NCBI RefSeq assembly: GCF_000006565.2
Contig: NC_031479.1
Span: 1,364,001-1,428,000 of the forward strand
Source: Toxoplasma gondii ME49
Taxonomy: Eukaryota > Apicomplexa > Conoidasida > Eucoccidiorida > Sarcocystidae
Direction: 5' to 3'
DNA length: 64,000 nucleotides
Part shown: positions 18,334 to 30,225 of the stretch, piece after piece
Layout: every line of letters starts with the position of its first letter
Position numbering within the stretch: position 1 is the stretch's first letter
The notes under the pieces: model-generated
The model's input: the letters and a program-made list of their open reading frames with translations, nothing else
Databases searched by the model: none
What the model was told of the DNA's origin: nothing
Translations under genes and position numbers: made by a program

Positions 18334-19113
18334 TTAGCCGGTCAGAACGCATGCCCCACCCGCAGCTTTGATTTTCTTCTCCGCAATCTTGGAGAAGAAA
18401 CGGGCTTTGACGATGACGGGGATCTTGGGCAAGTCACCCTTCCCAAGGACCTTGAAGTAACCGGATTTGGTCACGTCGATGACGGCGGCCTTGTCCTTGC
18501 TCTGCTCGGCCTTCTCCAGAGTCGCTGGGGAAACGAGGGACCAGAGCTTGTCCACATTCACAGTCGGGCAGGTGTACTGGTTCTTCAACAGATGATAGTG
18601 GCGCATACCAACCTGAGCGAAAATCACAGAGACAAGGAAGCGCTACATGCTGTCTTCGAGGCCTACTGCTACAGGGTTCTCTGGAATGAAAAGCATAATA
18701 AAAAGCTCGCGGCACCACACACAACTAGCCAACCTTCCTCCCACTTGCACCCTTCCCCCAGAACTCCTACTGCACTGGATACGTCTCAGTCCTTATACGT
18801 ATGCATATAGGCACTACACCGTGTTCGAACTCTCGCAACAAGTGACGCACACTTATCGGCTTGCGGTGCCGACGCGAGTACCGTTCCTGTGAAGAATACC
18901 ATCCGCGCAATTTCCCGTGTCGTCCGTCTGCATTTCAACAAGTCTTACCTTTCCGAAGTAACCAGGATGATACTTGTCGTAGTTGATGCGCATGTGGTGC
19001 ATACCACCGGCCTTACCACGACCACCGGGATGCTTGCGGTGCTTCCCCACACGCCCGTAACCGGCGCTGACGTGGCCACGTCTCTTTCTGGTCTTCCTCA
19101 AGCGAGTCGTCAT
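18334..19113 (-). CDS. RPL27A: Ribosomal protein L27a (uL15), two exons
   Basis: Component of the cytosolic large ribosomal subunit. On the minus strand exon 1 is 19113-18949 and exon 2 is 18612-18334; both junctions are in phase 0 and the product is 147 residues, one short of the human protein. Exon 1 begins [20 protein letters not shown] and carries the Gly/His/Lys-rich [20 protein letters not shown] segment that binds rRNA. Exon 2 carries [35 protein letters not shown] and the typical end GGACVLTG. The start follows a CAAG context. It faces PACRG tail to tail and diverges from the gene at 20977. Confidence 0.96.
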
Positions 19114-20976
19114 CTTGAAAAACGGTGGAAGAAAAACGAAGACGAGCCCGCCGATCCGGGAAGTAGATGTTGGAGCCTGTTAGGCATACGCAGGTGGGAA
19201 ACGCAGCAGAAATACCGTCCTGTGTGGTAAGGCTAGAATCAGAACACCTACATATACACCTAGGTGAAAATCACGAAAAACTGATACCGACGAGCTCGTC
19301 AGAACGGACAGAACAAACACTGCGGGGGGTACAGTCACCGGGAGGACTCGACAGCATAATTTATGGTACCACACGCATGCACAGTGCACGCCGCGCAGGC
19401 CGACGACGGAGTCGAAGTGCAATTGGAATGAAAGGGAAGAAGGAGGAACGACGGAAGAAAATTTGGAGTAAACCCCCGTAATAAGATGTCAGGCGACAGC
19501 GGTCCGGGCTCTGGCTGCCCTCGCGAACAGCATAGCGGTACGGACCGATACAGGTATTTCTGGGTTGAAGTCTCCAGTCAAAACAACGGAAGCCCCCTCC
19601 AAATCTCAATGTTGAACCCCAGGCATAAGAACAGACGCATCCGCCAGCCGTGATCGAGAACGCAGATGCCGGTGGTGTCTTTGAAATAGCATGCCCCAGC
19701 ACCACTCTCTGGCTTCGACCCCGAAAGCAAGTAATCTCGTTCCAGAAAAAGATCGCCCGCACACCAGCGAAACCTCGCAAACCTCTTGATGCGACAAGCA
19801 AAGAAAAAACCGGGACGATGGGCAAACCGTGTTCCTCAGCACGCCTAAAATTGCAAGAACGTGGGGAGAAAAAATGCGCTACGAGCCCCGCACTCGTATG
19901 CAGCGAATTTGCCCGACACTTTCTGAGTGGGGATACGGGAGAAACGAAACGTGACGAGCGCAAATGTGATACAAGACCACACAAAAGGCGCTTACCTTGA
20001 ACAAGGCCGAAAGAAAACCAACAAAAGCAACTGGGGATCACGGTCTGTGAGGTGTACGTACACCGCGCACAACTCGCCTCTGCAAGGGTGAAAGGAGGTA
20101 GAGACCCCGCCGGAAATCATCTTTGCCTGAGCAGCCGCCCCAGCAGCCTCTGAACACAGCTTTACGGCGCAACTTACCAGACCCCGCACAGCATCTCTTT
20201 TCTCTAGCGTGTCTCTGCGCAGCCGCGTTTGTCCTTTGAAAAGCCGACTTTCGGCTCGGAGACCCTGTTGCACACATGCAAGCAGCGAAGGCATGCACGG
20301 CGCCAGAAAAAGCCGCCAGCTTTCTGCATGCAAACGGGTTTTTTCCTTTTCGAGTGGATCGTTCACTTTTCAAGTCTCGTTTCTCTCCATTTCTCCTTTC
20401 CGTGCCAGCATTTTGTTCTTCTACGCTGCTTCCGGTTCGCAGCGTAACAGAGCAGTCTGCGCGTGTTTGACAAACGGACGGTCTTTCCTTACCAGTTTCC
20501 CTCTGCACATGTTTCGGCCGGTTTTTGAACTCTGAAGACCGTCCCGTCTCCTGCACACTCTTTTACTCGCCTCTCTTTGTCTTTCTGCCTCTTCGCCGAA
20601 TCTTGCCCCTTCAGCCTACCAGCAGAAGCAAACGTATGGGGTCATCGGCTCGGTCTTCTCCGTTTACTTGGGGTCACTAGGTGTTTCGGTCCCGATGAAG
20701 CAGCTGCGACTGAGTTGACCAGCTTAACTCCATAAGACACAGACCTGTGAGTTTCCTCATTCTGTGATCCGTTCTGTTCAAGGCAAGCACTTCTTTTGGC
20801 GCTGATCTTCGAGCAGATCAGGCCGAGAGGCAAAAGGGCCTCCCAGGCAGACGCGCCGACGCCTGTTCCACAATTTTGCGTAGAAGGCTCCTTCTTCGCT
20901 TCGACGAAAGAACAAAGAAGTCTCCACTCTGTGAACGAGGAAATGTTCGACGACATGTCTTTTTTCTGTCGATAAG
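19114..20976. other. Divergent intergenic, putative two-way promoter region
   Basis: The region separates the L27a start (minus strand) from the gene starting at 20977 (plus strand), so both promoters must lie here. A 226-codon minus-strand open frame at 19361-20041 has no known motif and sits in the expected L27a 5' flank; I do not call it. It also holds a TGCATGCA at 20325-20332 and the palindrome at 20051-20064. Confidence 0.5.
20051..20064. promoter_or_regulatory. Palindrome GGTGTACGTACACC, copy 1
   Basis: Perfect 14-base palindrome in the divergent region between L27a and the gene at 20977. A second copy, extended to 16 bases, lies at 22854-22869. Reuse of such a long palindrome within 3 kb suggests a protein-binding site; this is inference. 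Confidence 0.35.
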
Positions 20977-23965
20977 ATGGGCAACTTTCGCATTAAGCCG
21001 CCTGGTGCGCGACACGCCTTCCGTAAGTCAGGCCAGACTAAGATTGCCACGACAGACTGCGTCTCTCTCCTAGCTTCTCTCCTGAAGCAAATAGAAGGAA
21101 GAATCGAGGCCAGCGAGAGCAAGCGAGTCCTTAGGTGTGAGTGTCGGCAGCACCCTCGTCCTTGAAGGGATCTTCACCTCAGAGAGAGGATTGCGTAGGA
21201 GCTTCTTCTGGGAGTGACAAACCCAGAGGACCTCGGGCACAGATGTTTGCTTCTGACTTGGATTTTTTCTTTGACGACTCTCGCTCGGCGGAAGGGTGGC
21301 GACGGGGACAAGAGGGACCGCAGAATGGGGAAAAAGAAAAGAATGAAGGGAGAGATAATGAGGCAGGAGAACAACACAAGAAAGAGTGAGAAAGAAGATG
21401 CAGAGTCGTTGTTTCACTCTGGCGAAGCGGACGCCTTCTGGCTTCCACTCGCCACAACAGCCACTTGCGGGTGTCGGGGCGACCGATAGAAAAGGACGAA
21501 GCGAATGAGAGAGAGCAAGACCAGAGGGGAGACGAGAGGGAAGAACAGAGTAAAGATGGAAGAGGAGAAACCAGCACAGAGACGAAACGCCTGAGTTTCC
21601 AGTACCCTTCTCTTCACTTCGCCTGTTGGCCTCGCTTTCCCTCTGCACTTTTTCGGCTTTTGAGGTCACGCGTGTGAAGGTACTCCTTCTTGTCTGCTTC
21701 AGCGAAACTGGGAACTCATCGGATGGTTATGTTCCGTCGCATGAATCTTCTTAACTGGCCTCCAGAGGACGCTTCTCCTCTGCATCCTGTAAGTCGTCGA
21801 ACACATTGATTTTCGAATGCATGTCCACACATGCACTCACATGCACATGTATCGATCTATATATGAAAGGGCAGTTAATTGGAACTTTATCTCTGTGCGC
21901 GAATGCGGTTTAAATGCTGCAACTCCCTTGTCGAATTTCTCCTTCGCGCACTGCTTCCGTTGGCAGAGAGCGTAAGACTTTGTGGCGCATGCGGCTCCTG
22001 GGAAACGAACTGACAAACAGTTGGAGATTGAGAATGCATTGTCTGCCACCTCTCTGGTCACTTTGTGAGTCTTTCGCGCTGATGCCCGTAGAAAACGACC
22101 GTGTTTGATCCTTTTAAGTTCTACTCTTTGAACGCGAATCAACTAATCGGAAAAATGGGAACAGACGGACCAAATGCTTTTGTGCACGGACAACTTTTTT
22201 TTGGAGATCCTTTAGACCTATTTCACGTGAGTGTGGGTTCTGCACGTTATTTCAGTTCTTGTTTTCTTGGAAGATCTCGATCTTTCTATTTTTCTCAATA
22301 CTGATCTCACTCTTTAGGCTCTATGCTCCGTGACACGGCGGGCTCTGCTTTGTTCTGTTTCGAACTCCACTGCATTTCTTTTCGTATCTCTTGGTTTTGC
22401 ACTCTCCGGCACGATCCTTGACCCAGCAAGATGTCTTCCCAACCGTGTCTGTACACTGGAAGCTCCAGGTGGCGGCTTTCGTTCTCGCTTCTTGCGTTGA
22501 TCCCTTCTTTGCACTTTTCTTTTTTTTTCAGATCGAGCCGTGGGGACGGCAGTTCTTCGTGTTCAACGCCTTTGCCACGATCGACCCAGCAGACTGGTGT
22601 GGGCCTCGCGGCCCGTTTCCGCGGCTTCCTCCTCTCGCTAAAGTGCGGCGCTTTCCCTCTGCAAGCAGTTCTGATTTTGGACAGGAATGAGGTCTTCTGC
22701 ACCGCCCTCTCTTCTCGGGGAGAATTTTCCCCAAACACCTATACAGAGTGCTTCCTCGAATGTAGCCCTTACTGAAAAGAACATCGGGCACCTGCCCCAT
22801 TCAGCACATTCTGCGTTCTTCGCTGCCTACAGGGGCTCTGCTCTTACAAGAAGAGGTGTACGTACACCTGTTGTTTTTTCGCTGTCTCACAGCAGGTTTT
22901 CTTCTCTTTTCTTTGTGTCTTCACAGCCTGCTCCCGATGCTGCAACGCTGGCTGCGTCGCCGTCGTCCCTCCTCTCGGCTCTGAGAGAGACTGAGGAGAG
23001 GAGCGCAACACGGACAGTTATGTGTGTGACAGACTTTGCTCAGCGGCCTCTGATGTTTCTCGGCAAAGACGACTTCCGCGCCTTGAGAGAAAATCTCCCG
23101 CGCATAAAGGAAGAGTTGAAAGCCTTCAAAGAACGAATACAGGTGAGACTCAGAGCCCGAGCAAAAGGCACCGTGTGCATGCAAGTTCTAAACATTCACT
23201 CTACCGAATCCACATGTCTCAGGCCAGCCTTTTGTTTTGCTGGCTCCCCTGCTCGTCGCCGCTTCTCCCTTTCTTCTCTCCGCTTGTATGGGGTACACCT
23301 ACTGAAGCTATATATATGTACATATGTATGTATGTATGTATTTGTGTCAGTGACTGTTCTAGAGCGCCCTTGCTTGTTGTTCTGGTCCATCTTCATTAGA
23401 GACTCACCGATGAAAGTGACACAGCCACTTCTTCATGCGTTTTCTCTGAGTGTATGAATGGTGAAATTCCGCTTCAAGACAGCTTCCCGGTATGTTTCGT
23501 CTTTCAGTCTCGCGGCTAGTGCCATCTCCGTCTCCACCCTTTCTCGGCGCGATTGCCTCTCTCCTGCTTCTTTTCGCTTCCCTTTGGTCTATACGTAAAA
23601 CCAATGCATGCAACTCGAATCGTCCTGGATGGTCGCTTGTCTTTTTCTCTACTTTCTGGCCACGTGGTTTTCCGCGTGTGTGCGCGGCTGTAGAGCGCAG
23701 CCAAAAGAAGTTAATTTCCATTTGCTTTTGCCACCCACTGTGTCTGCACTGTCTCTCAAAAGGCGGCGTTTTGTGAGCTGTCCGAATCTCATCTGCAATC
23801 TCCTGTGCTGTCTCTCTGTCGATGAAGCCGAACCCCGTGCACGCGCAGTACGACCTGCGGCGCAAACTCCTAGTGTATCCGCGACAAGCGATGCAGCGCC
23901 TGAAGACGGGCGAGCACGGAGGCTACGGGACGAGACGAGGAACCATCCGAGAAAGGAAAACATAG
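20977..23965 (+). CDS. Conserved-looking hypothetical protein (six exons)
   Basis: I do not recognise this gene. The model is 20977-21022, 21703-21788, 22092-22226, 22532-22642, 22927-23142, 23828-23965, giving 732 nt (243 residues). All five junctions are GT-AG and in phase, which supports the chain. The donor after 22642 (GTGCGG) is the weakest. The start MGNFRIKPPGARHAF is preceded by an AAG context. Other visible blocks are LGTHRMVMFRRMNLLNWPPE, FDPFKFYSLNANQLIGK, EPWGRQFFVFNAFATIDPAD and an Arg-rich C-terminus ending RRGTIRERKT. There is no transmembrane segment. The basic N-terminus with LGTHR and FRRM is faintly like bacterial or mitochondrial ribosomal protein L17, but the rest does not follow that family. 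A mitochondrial ribosomal or complex subunit is possible, with low certainty. Confidence 0.6.
22854..22869. promoter_or_regulatory. Palindrome AGGTGTACGTACACCT, copy 2
   Basis: Perfect 16-base palindrome in the fourth intron of the gene at 20977-23965. Its central 14 bases repeat the palindrome at 20051-20064. Confidence 0.35.
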
Positions 23966-25755
23966 TCGCAGAGACGTTGGAGCGCAGGTCCGTCTCTGCT
24001 CGTTTTGGAGACACCGCGACTTCGCCGGAACGACGGAGACACAGAACTGGAGAAAGACGAGGAAGCAAATGATCTTGTTAAGGAGAGGAGTCAGACTCTT
24101 GCTAAGGGGAAGAGAGACGTTTGACCTGGCTCCGACGTTTCAGTAGGGATTCTCAAGCCTCCTGCGTGTGGGCTCACGATGTAGGGTGTCTCCGCTCCAA
24201 CATACGGTTTAGGGAGAGCGCTAGCGATCCCAGCAAGCGACGGGACCTTCCAGTCGCTTGTGTGGCTCTACAGGCGTCTCTCAAAAACGACTCGAGGCGT
24301 CGAACGCTCAGGATCTCCGAGTGAGACAGAAGAAGGACTGTCCCTTTTTCGCAATGAGATGACTGCCGCGACCAGCAGCTCATCGCTGCAGGAATCGACT
24401 TCTCTCATTCTGCTCCACAACACTGTGCGACCAAAGATTTCGAGACCACAATCTCAGAAGAATATTGCCTCCGCGTTTTTTGCGGATTTCCCGTCTTTCG
24501 TTTTTGCACCTCGTGGGCGTTTGTGCCCCCTTTTCTGTTGCGCCTGTGTCGTCACTGTTTCTGCCGCTGCCTCGAAACTGATCTTCCAGATAGTATTCGT
24601 GGAATGCTCCCCATCAAAAGGTAGTTTATAGAAACCGAAAGACCTAGCTTGTAAAGGGCCTAAACACTCAAATGAACCTGTTTTTGAGGCTTTCCTTCGC
24701 TTTTTCCCTTCTCGCCTTTCAAGGACGAAGTGCCGGGAAACGCGCTTCCACCTCCAATTCCCCTCCCCCCCCCCGCTCTCCGCTCTGTATGACGAATCGA
24801 AAGCCGAAGGAGAGCGCACGAGGAAATGAATCAGTTGTTAGAAAGGGGAGCACAGCTGCAAGATTAGTGGGAAGAACAGAGAGGAGTCTCTGGAGAAGAG
24901 CTGTGAAGACAGTCGCAACAGCGTGCTTTGTTTTCTTTCGTTTCTGCGTCAGCAGTGCCACGAATTGTAACTGGCATACGGAGAGTCGCTTGTGCCAAGT
25001 TGGTACGTGAGAAACACATGAAGTATCGAGTATAAGGCCTGTTGATGAAGGAAATCAGAGGAAGAAGGAAAAGAAACTCAACAAGTAAATAAGCGGAAGA
25101 CTTGCGGGGACTAGAGACGCGAAAAAAGTCGACGCAGATACAGAAAAAACAACGGGGCCCATATGAAGATACATGCAAGACGGGAAGAGGCGCGATCAGA
25201 GGAAAACAAATTTGACACGAAGACACTGGCGCAAGTCATGACCCTTCAACCTGTGGCGGTAGAGAATTCTTGTACCTTTTCAAAAGGAATCACATTTTTA
25301 CTCTCCCTTGTGTTCTTTTCTGTTCAAGTCAACAAGGACAAGTAAGCGAAGCCAAAAAATTCTCCTTGAAAGAGCACACATCAAAGAGGGGGACTTGTAC
25401 ACAAACAACAGCCCGAAGAACTGCGTGCGTCGACGTGTCACCTGAAACAACACAAACCTCAGACGCACAAAGAAGAGCTGAGTTGGAGACAAAGGAGAGA
25501 ACAGAGCAGGATGAAGTCACAACAGACGAGCAATAAGCACGAAGACACATGTGAGGAAAGCAGTGGACAAATTGAGAAGAGGTGAAATGAAACGGAGCAA
25601 ACGAGTAAAGAAAAGAAGTATGACCACTCAGAGCAGACGAAGCAACTCATGACACAAAGCGGCGAGCTGAAAAGAGAGAACTTACACTAAGGACTCAAAG
25701 AATACTTTCAGTCACGACGTTCGACCTGCCTGGCCGCGCCACTTGCGGCGGCACC
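23966..25755. other. Intergenic, A/G-rich in its second half
   Basis: No gene is supported. Short overlapping open frames lie on both strands. A run of C residues lies around 24765-24776, and from about 24800 to 25690 the plus strand is A/G-rich. The last part precedes a possible gene start at 25756. Confidence 0.45.
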
Positions 25756-26999
25756 ATGGCCAATAGCGCTCGGCGTGCAGAAGCTGCAGAAAAATACATC
25801 CGCAAGTGGATGTCGCACATGATGTTAATGGTAAGAAACACATGCAGATGGATGGTCCGGACGCCGAAACAGAAACAGAAATACCCTTACAAGGGGAAAA
25901 CGGGCACGAAAAGCCTGTCCAAGGATCAGTAAGAACGAATGCATATCGACTGACGAATGCACGAATGCGTTTCTCGATTCACCCAAGGCATGCAAATACA
26001 TAAATACATACGGATTTATGTATATTGCACATGCAGGCTCCGACTTGCTTCTGGAAACCGTCGAGACTCGCAGAGTTCAAGTGATCTGCTGGATCGGGCG
26101 TACGGGATCTGGCTCTCTCCTTTGGTCGCCAAATGAGTTTATTTCTTCCTTTTTGCAGAAAGACGCGGGTATGGACTCAAACGCCACCCGCGCTGTGAAA
26201 CATAGCATCCACGATAAAGTGGGTGTGTCTCCAGGTGTACGCACACACGGAGAGGACTCACAGTTGGAAGTTTCCCCCACCTTCTCCAAAATAGCTTGTC
26301 CCCAAAACGCCTCCTTTTTTGGTAAACGAAACCGTGCGCCGGCGCTACGGGCAGCCTCGTACGCTTGAGAAAACAGGAAAAATGCGTTGAAACTCACAGT
26401 CCAAAGGCCGCCTAGTGTTTTCTTCCATGGCTGTTAAGCTCCTCTTGTTTGTACCGGTCAAGGGCGGTGGCGCCACACCGTGTTCCGCAGCCGCAGTGAC
26501 ACCATTTGACCCTGAAGAAGAATGCGGGGAGATAGAGAAGACGGGAGAACGAGAAGGGCCAGGGACAGCTGGAAAACAATCCACCGAGGGCTGAGGCAGT
26601 TCACTGACAGACACCACTTCAGTGGAGAGCTTGGCGGCGGGCGGAGCCCCGACAAAAGTCGAGTCTGTCGTCTCCTTGACTTCTACCATGACCGCGGTAT
26701 CTGTCATCCACGTGAGAAAGAAAGTTTCTCTCTTGCACCCGAGAGGACCGATCTCGGTCGCTTTCCCTCACTCCACAGGGACACGGAGATTCGACGGAGC
26801 CGAGGATATGCCGACGTCTCAGTCACGCTTGAAGGCAGAGACGGAAGTGACTAGCGTCCGAGGAGACGGAATTCCAAAGAAAGCAAAGCCTTCAACGCGG
26901 CAGGAATCTCTCTGGGAAGATTCGATGCAGAAGGGGAAAGAATGGCAAGAAAAACGGGATCAGACACCATGTGCTTCATCGGCAACTCCTGCTTCCTGA
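25756..26999 (+). CDS. Hypothetical protein (tentative three-exon model)
   Basis: This model is tentative. Exon 1 (25756-25830) starts ATG after GCACC and reads MANSARRAEAAEKYIRKWMS before a good GTAAGA donor. Exon 2 (26159-26222) follows a T-rich tract and TTTGCAG. Exon 3 starts at 26611 or 26623, both in phase, and runs to TGA at 26999. The product is about 171-175 residues, hydrophilic, rich in Ser, Thr, Lys and Glu, with no domain I know. The exon 2 donor (GTGTGT) is weak. An open frame on the opposite strand overlaps the last 149 bases, so strand assignment is not certain. Confidence 0.4.
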
Positions 27000-27551
27000 C
27001 GCCCAAGGGGGACCTCCGGCAGTTCGGGCGCCCGACATATCTACGGCTGACGAAAAATGTATCGAAACTCTGGTACAACCACGACTTATTTGGGGAAACG
27101 TCCAGCCTGTCGTTGGATCCCACAAAGTCGACAGCGTGGGGGATTCCTTGGAAACGTTCGTCGGTACCATCCAGCGGACACACCAATGTGCCCTGCCAGT
27201 GGTCTACAGCTTTCCTATTTAGCTTGGTCAAACTCCGACAGAATTCAACAGTGGTGTCTGTCCATCCGAAGTTTTTAATGTACTCTTCGTTGCCGAGATT
27301 CAAGACGTCAGGTCCAATGCAACGATAACAGGCGGATGCCAGTTTGCCACAGAAAAGCCTCTCGCCGCCGAACAGTAGAGAAATATTTAAGCAAATGCCC
27401 ACCAGAGCCTGGTGTACAGACAGCGCGATCCCATTGTTTTGTCCTGCGGACCGCGTCGACTTCCTTGTCAGTCTGAGGACTGTAGCCGACAGAAACGTCG
27501 CATCGGCCACCTTCTCGGCAGCAATTCGCGTCCGAATTCGAAAATTAACGC
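26851..27551 (-). other. Unassigned minus-strand open frame with splice acceptor
   Basis: A minus-strand frame stays open for about 233 codons from a possible acceptor (pyrimidine tract and TTCAG ending at 27552) down to a stop at 26851. It has no early ATG, so an upstream exon would be needed, and I found none between 27.6 and 30.2 kb. The translation is Cys-bearing and of ordinary protein composition, for example GWTDTTVEFCRSLTKLN and DHWQGTLVCPLDGTDE, but I recognise no family. It could be an internal exon of an unmodelled gene, a decayed gene, or chance. Confidence 0.25.
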
Positions 27552-30225
27552 CTGAAGAGGCGGAGAAAGTCAGTGAGCCAACTCAGGAAACGAAATTCTT
27601 TGACCTTTTTGCGATCTGGCCTAACTGTGACCAGAACCGACAGGCGTATATGCAACAGACTGTTGGACAGGGGACATATGGTCACACCAAGGACTACAGA
27701 GCATTCGCTATTGATTCGAAGCAGCTAGACTCGCAAACAGACCACAGAAAGGACGGAAAGAAACAACGTCAAGGGGAAAAAGACAACTCATGATGCATAT
27801 TATGTTTGCAGAGAGACGAGACAACAGACTTCGTCGCAGGACACGACTCGACGGAAAACAAACACACTGCCCAGGGATGATACAACTGTGTGCCTCCGCA
27901 ACACCGTTCAAACCCTACCCAAGATTGATAAAATTTAGAAGCAAATCCGAAATACGGAAACATTTTCGCTGTTAGCTGAAGGTCAACTGTCACACAATAT
28001 TGGTGACTTTGCGGGTCTCGCCCCGGGGACATGCCCGGTGCATTTCCATTGTTCCCTTCGTGTAGTTGAAGCTGACTTGAGTCCCGGTGAACTACCGTTT
28101 TGCTTAAACTGAGTAATATTGACTAGTGCCGTACCATCTGTGCATATAATTCGACAGGATAGAGGGGTTCACGCTAGTCCTTGGTAAACAACCAGTTCCG
28201 AACTCCCAATATAGAGTGGTACAAACACGTTTCTTGCTCATGTCTTCTGATATCTTGTCTCGGGAACAATTGGCACCTTCGTTATTTGGACGATACGCAG
28301 CATCTAACAACGAAATGTTCTGCCAAGAAAAAGGATAGAGTCATACTCATATTAAACAACTTCTGCGAAAGATAGGGGTCCATCTGAGCGCCCAGGTTGA
28401 CCACCATGTTGCTTCTACCCCTGCGTTCCAGTTCACAGGTTAACAGAAAGACTTTATCTCTACGGAATGCCGTGAGTGTAAGGCTGCTGACATACGCGAG
28501 CAGTGGGTTCTTGATCCATCACTGTTGAGGTTGAGAAACGACGCTGTACAAGAAGTCTTACGCACCCAACTGCGGGCCTAGTCTGCAAATCGCCACCTTC
28601 GCGCGGCATACAACAAACCTTTAGGTGGCAGAGAACGGAGAATACTGTAGCTGTTTGCAGGTTCATCGTTAGCAAGTAAAAAAACAACTTATCCAGTGTG
28701 GACACCGCTAAATTCAGGGCCGTTTCACGACCTGGTGATTGGAAACATCATTCCTCGACCCAAGCGGGTGTCTAGATACATCACTGGATGCACGTTTAGA
28801 AGGCTCATTTGTGACTGTCTGTTCTCTGAGGGACGTTCAAGGGGTATGAAACGACAGAAAGGTTGTCGTAAGGTGTGAAGAAACCATGCGTCTGAGACTC
28901 GTTTGCGCTCAAAGTTTCTCAGCAGGCCACCGTGCGTCTGCGTACTCACAACGTTAGTTCCTCCGCTTGAGCATTTGCCGAGCAGTTGTTCCGGCCCCAG
29001 TTTTTGCCTGTGAACGTTTTTTGCTGCACTTACGAAAATAAGCAAGATTTTTACCGAACTGGTGGTTTCCACATCCGGCGAACACACGACGAAACGGTAG
29101 AAAGCGAGGCTCTCGTTTACGCGCGCCTTTCTATAACGCACTCGCGAACGACAGAACAACAGCCACATGCTGCAACGCAGTCCCTGATAAAAAAAGCCTG
29201 TGTTTCACTTCACTGTTGGACGTGGAAGAGCAGAAACATTTCTAGCGTTCTTCTCCAGCCTGAATCACCGTTTTCTTTAGTCATGGAAATCGAGGAACAT
29301 TGCCTTTCTTGAGTCAACATTTCCTCTAAACGGACGGACTCTTTTCAATTGTTGGCTGGTGAACGCTCCTCCCACATCCACAGTCCTTCTCCGCCTCTAC
29401 ACTGTTGCTCGTAACTCCCATAACACGTTTTGAAAAGCGTTTTTTCCCACGATCCCGCTACCGCGAACAATACGGCCTGGACTGGAGCGCACAACGTTGG
29501 CCACTCCTCGGTGGCAGAATCTTTCTCCAGGTGAGGAGAAAACCGATAGAACAGCTTCGGATTCGGGGGCGTTCTCGAAGTCCGGCACCGACCCTCTCTA
29601 CTTAGTCCAAGCTTTTCATATGCTTGGGGAGAGGCTCTTTTCGTGTTGAGCCTTTAAAAACAGCAGAAACCTTCCGCGGTTTTTTCTACGACGCGAGGCA
29701 TACACAAAAATTGCGTCTCTCCTCGAACGCCCATTTCACTCTGGCACAACGTCTTTTTTGAACCGTACCACTGTCAAAGAAAAACGTTTTCCCGCTGTCT
29801 TCGAAGCTTTTAAAACTCCCTGCCTTTACCTTCCTCAGATAGAACGGACGACTGCCACGCGCCGGCAAGCTTTGTTCACTTTGGTATTGCACCAATTCGC
29901 CGTTCTCCGAGAGGACAACCTGTAACGCTTGCAGATCTGATCCACTTTTTCGGACCACTCGACTCGCAAATCTTAGTTCGCAAATCTCGCAGTTCGGTCT
30001 AAATATCCAGCCGACTTCCGAGACGCCAAAGCACTGCCCACTTGGGGCTTGGAAACTTTTTCGGCAGAAAACGTTCCTAGCATTGTGAGACACCCTTCTA
30101 CAGGCTCCGCCATTTATTCGGCGGACTACGTCTGTGCAAATGTCCTGCACCTGCCAGGGGCCCTGTGTGCGATGTTTTTAGATGGATTTTTTTGTCGGAA
30201 AACAAAGGAAGGTCAACGATATGCT
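27552..30225. other. Intergenic downstream of the phosphodiesterase gene
   Basis: No gene is supported. Frames up to about 155 codons occur on the minus strand (28725-29168, 29686-30150) but lack motifs and consistent splice sites. The part next to 30226 should be the phosphodiesterase 3' UTR. Confidence 0.45.

Noticed and set aside
19361..20041. 226-codon minus-strand open frame upstream of L27a
   Set aside because: No motif or splice pattern, and it lies in the expected promoter/5' UTR of a highly expressed ribosomal gene.
20977..21788. Assignment of the 21-24 kb gene as mitochondrial ribosomal protein bL17
   Set aside because: Only a short LGTHR/FRRM resemblance in the first two exons; later exons do not follow the family.
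29686..30150. 154-codon minus-strand frame just downstream of the phosphodiesterase stop
   Set aside because: No acceptor in phase and no similarity to phosphodiesterase tails; it fits 3' UTR.
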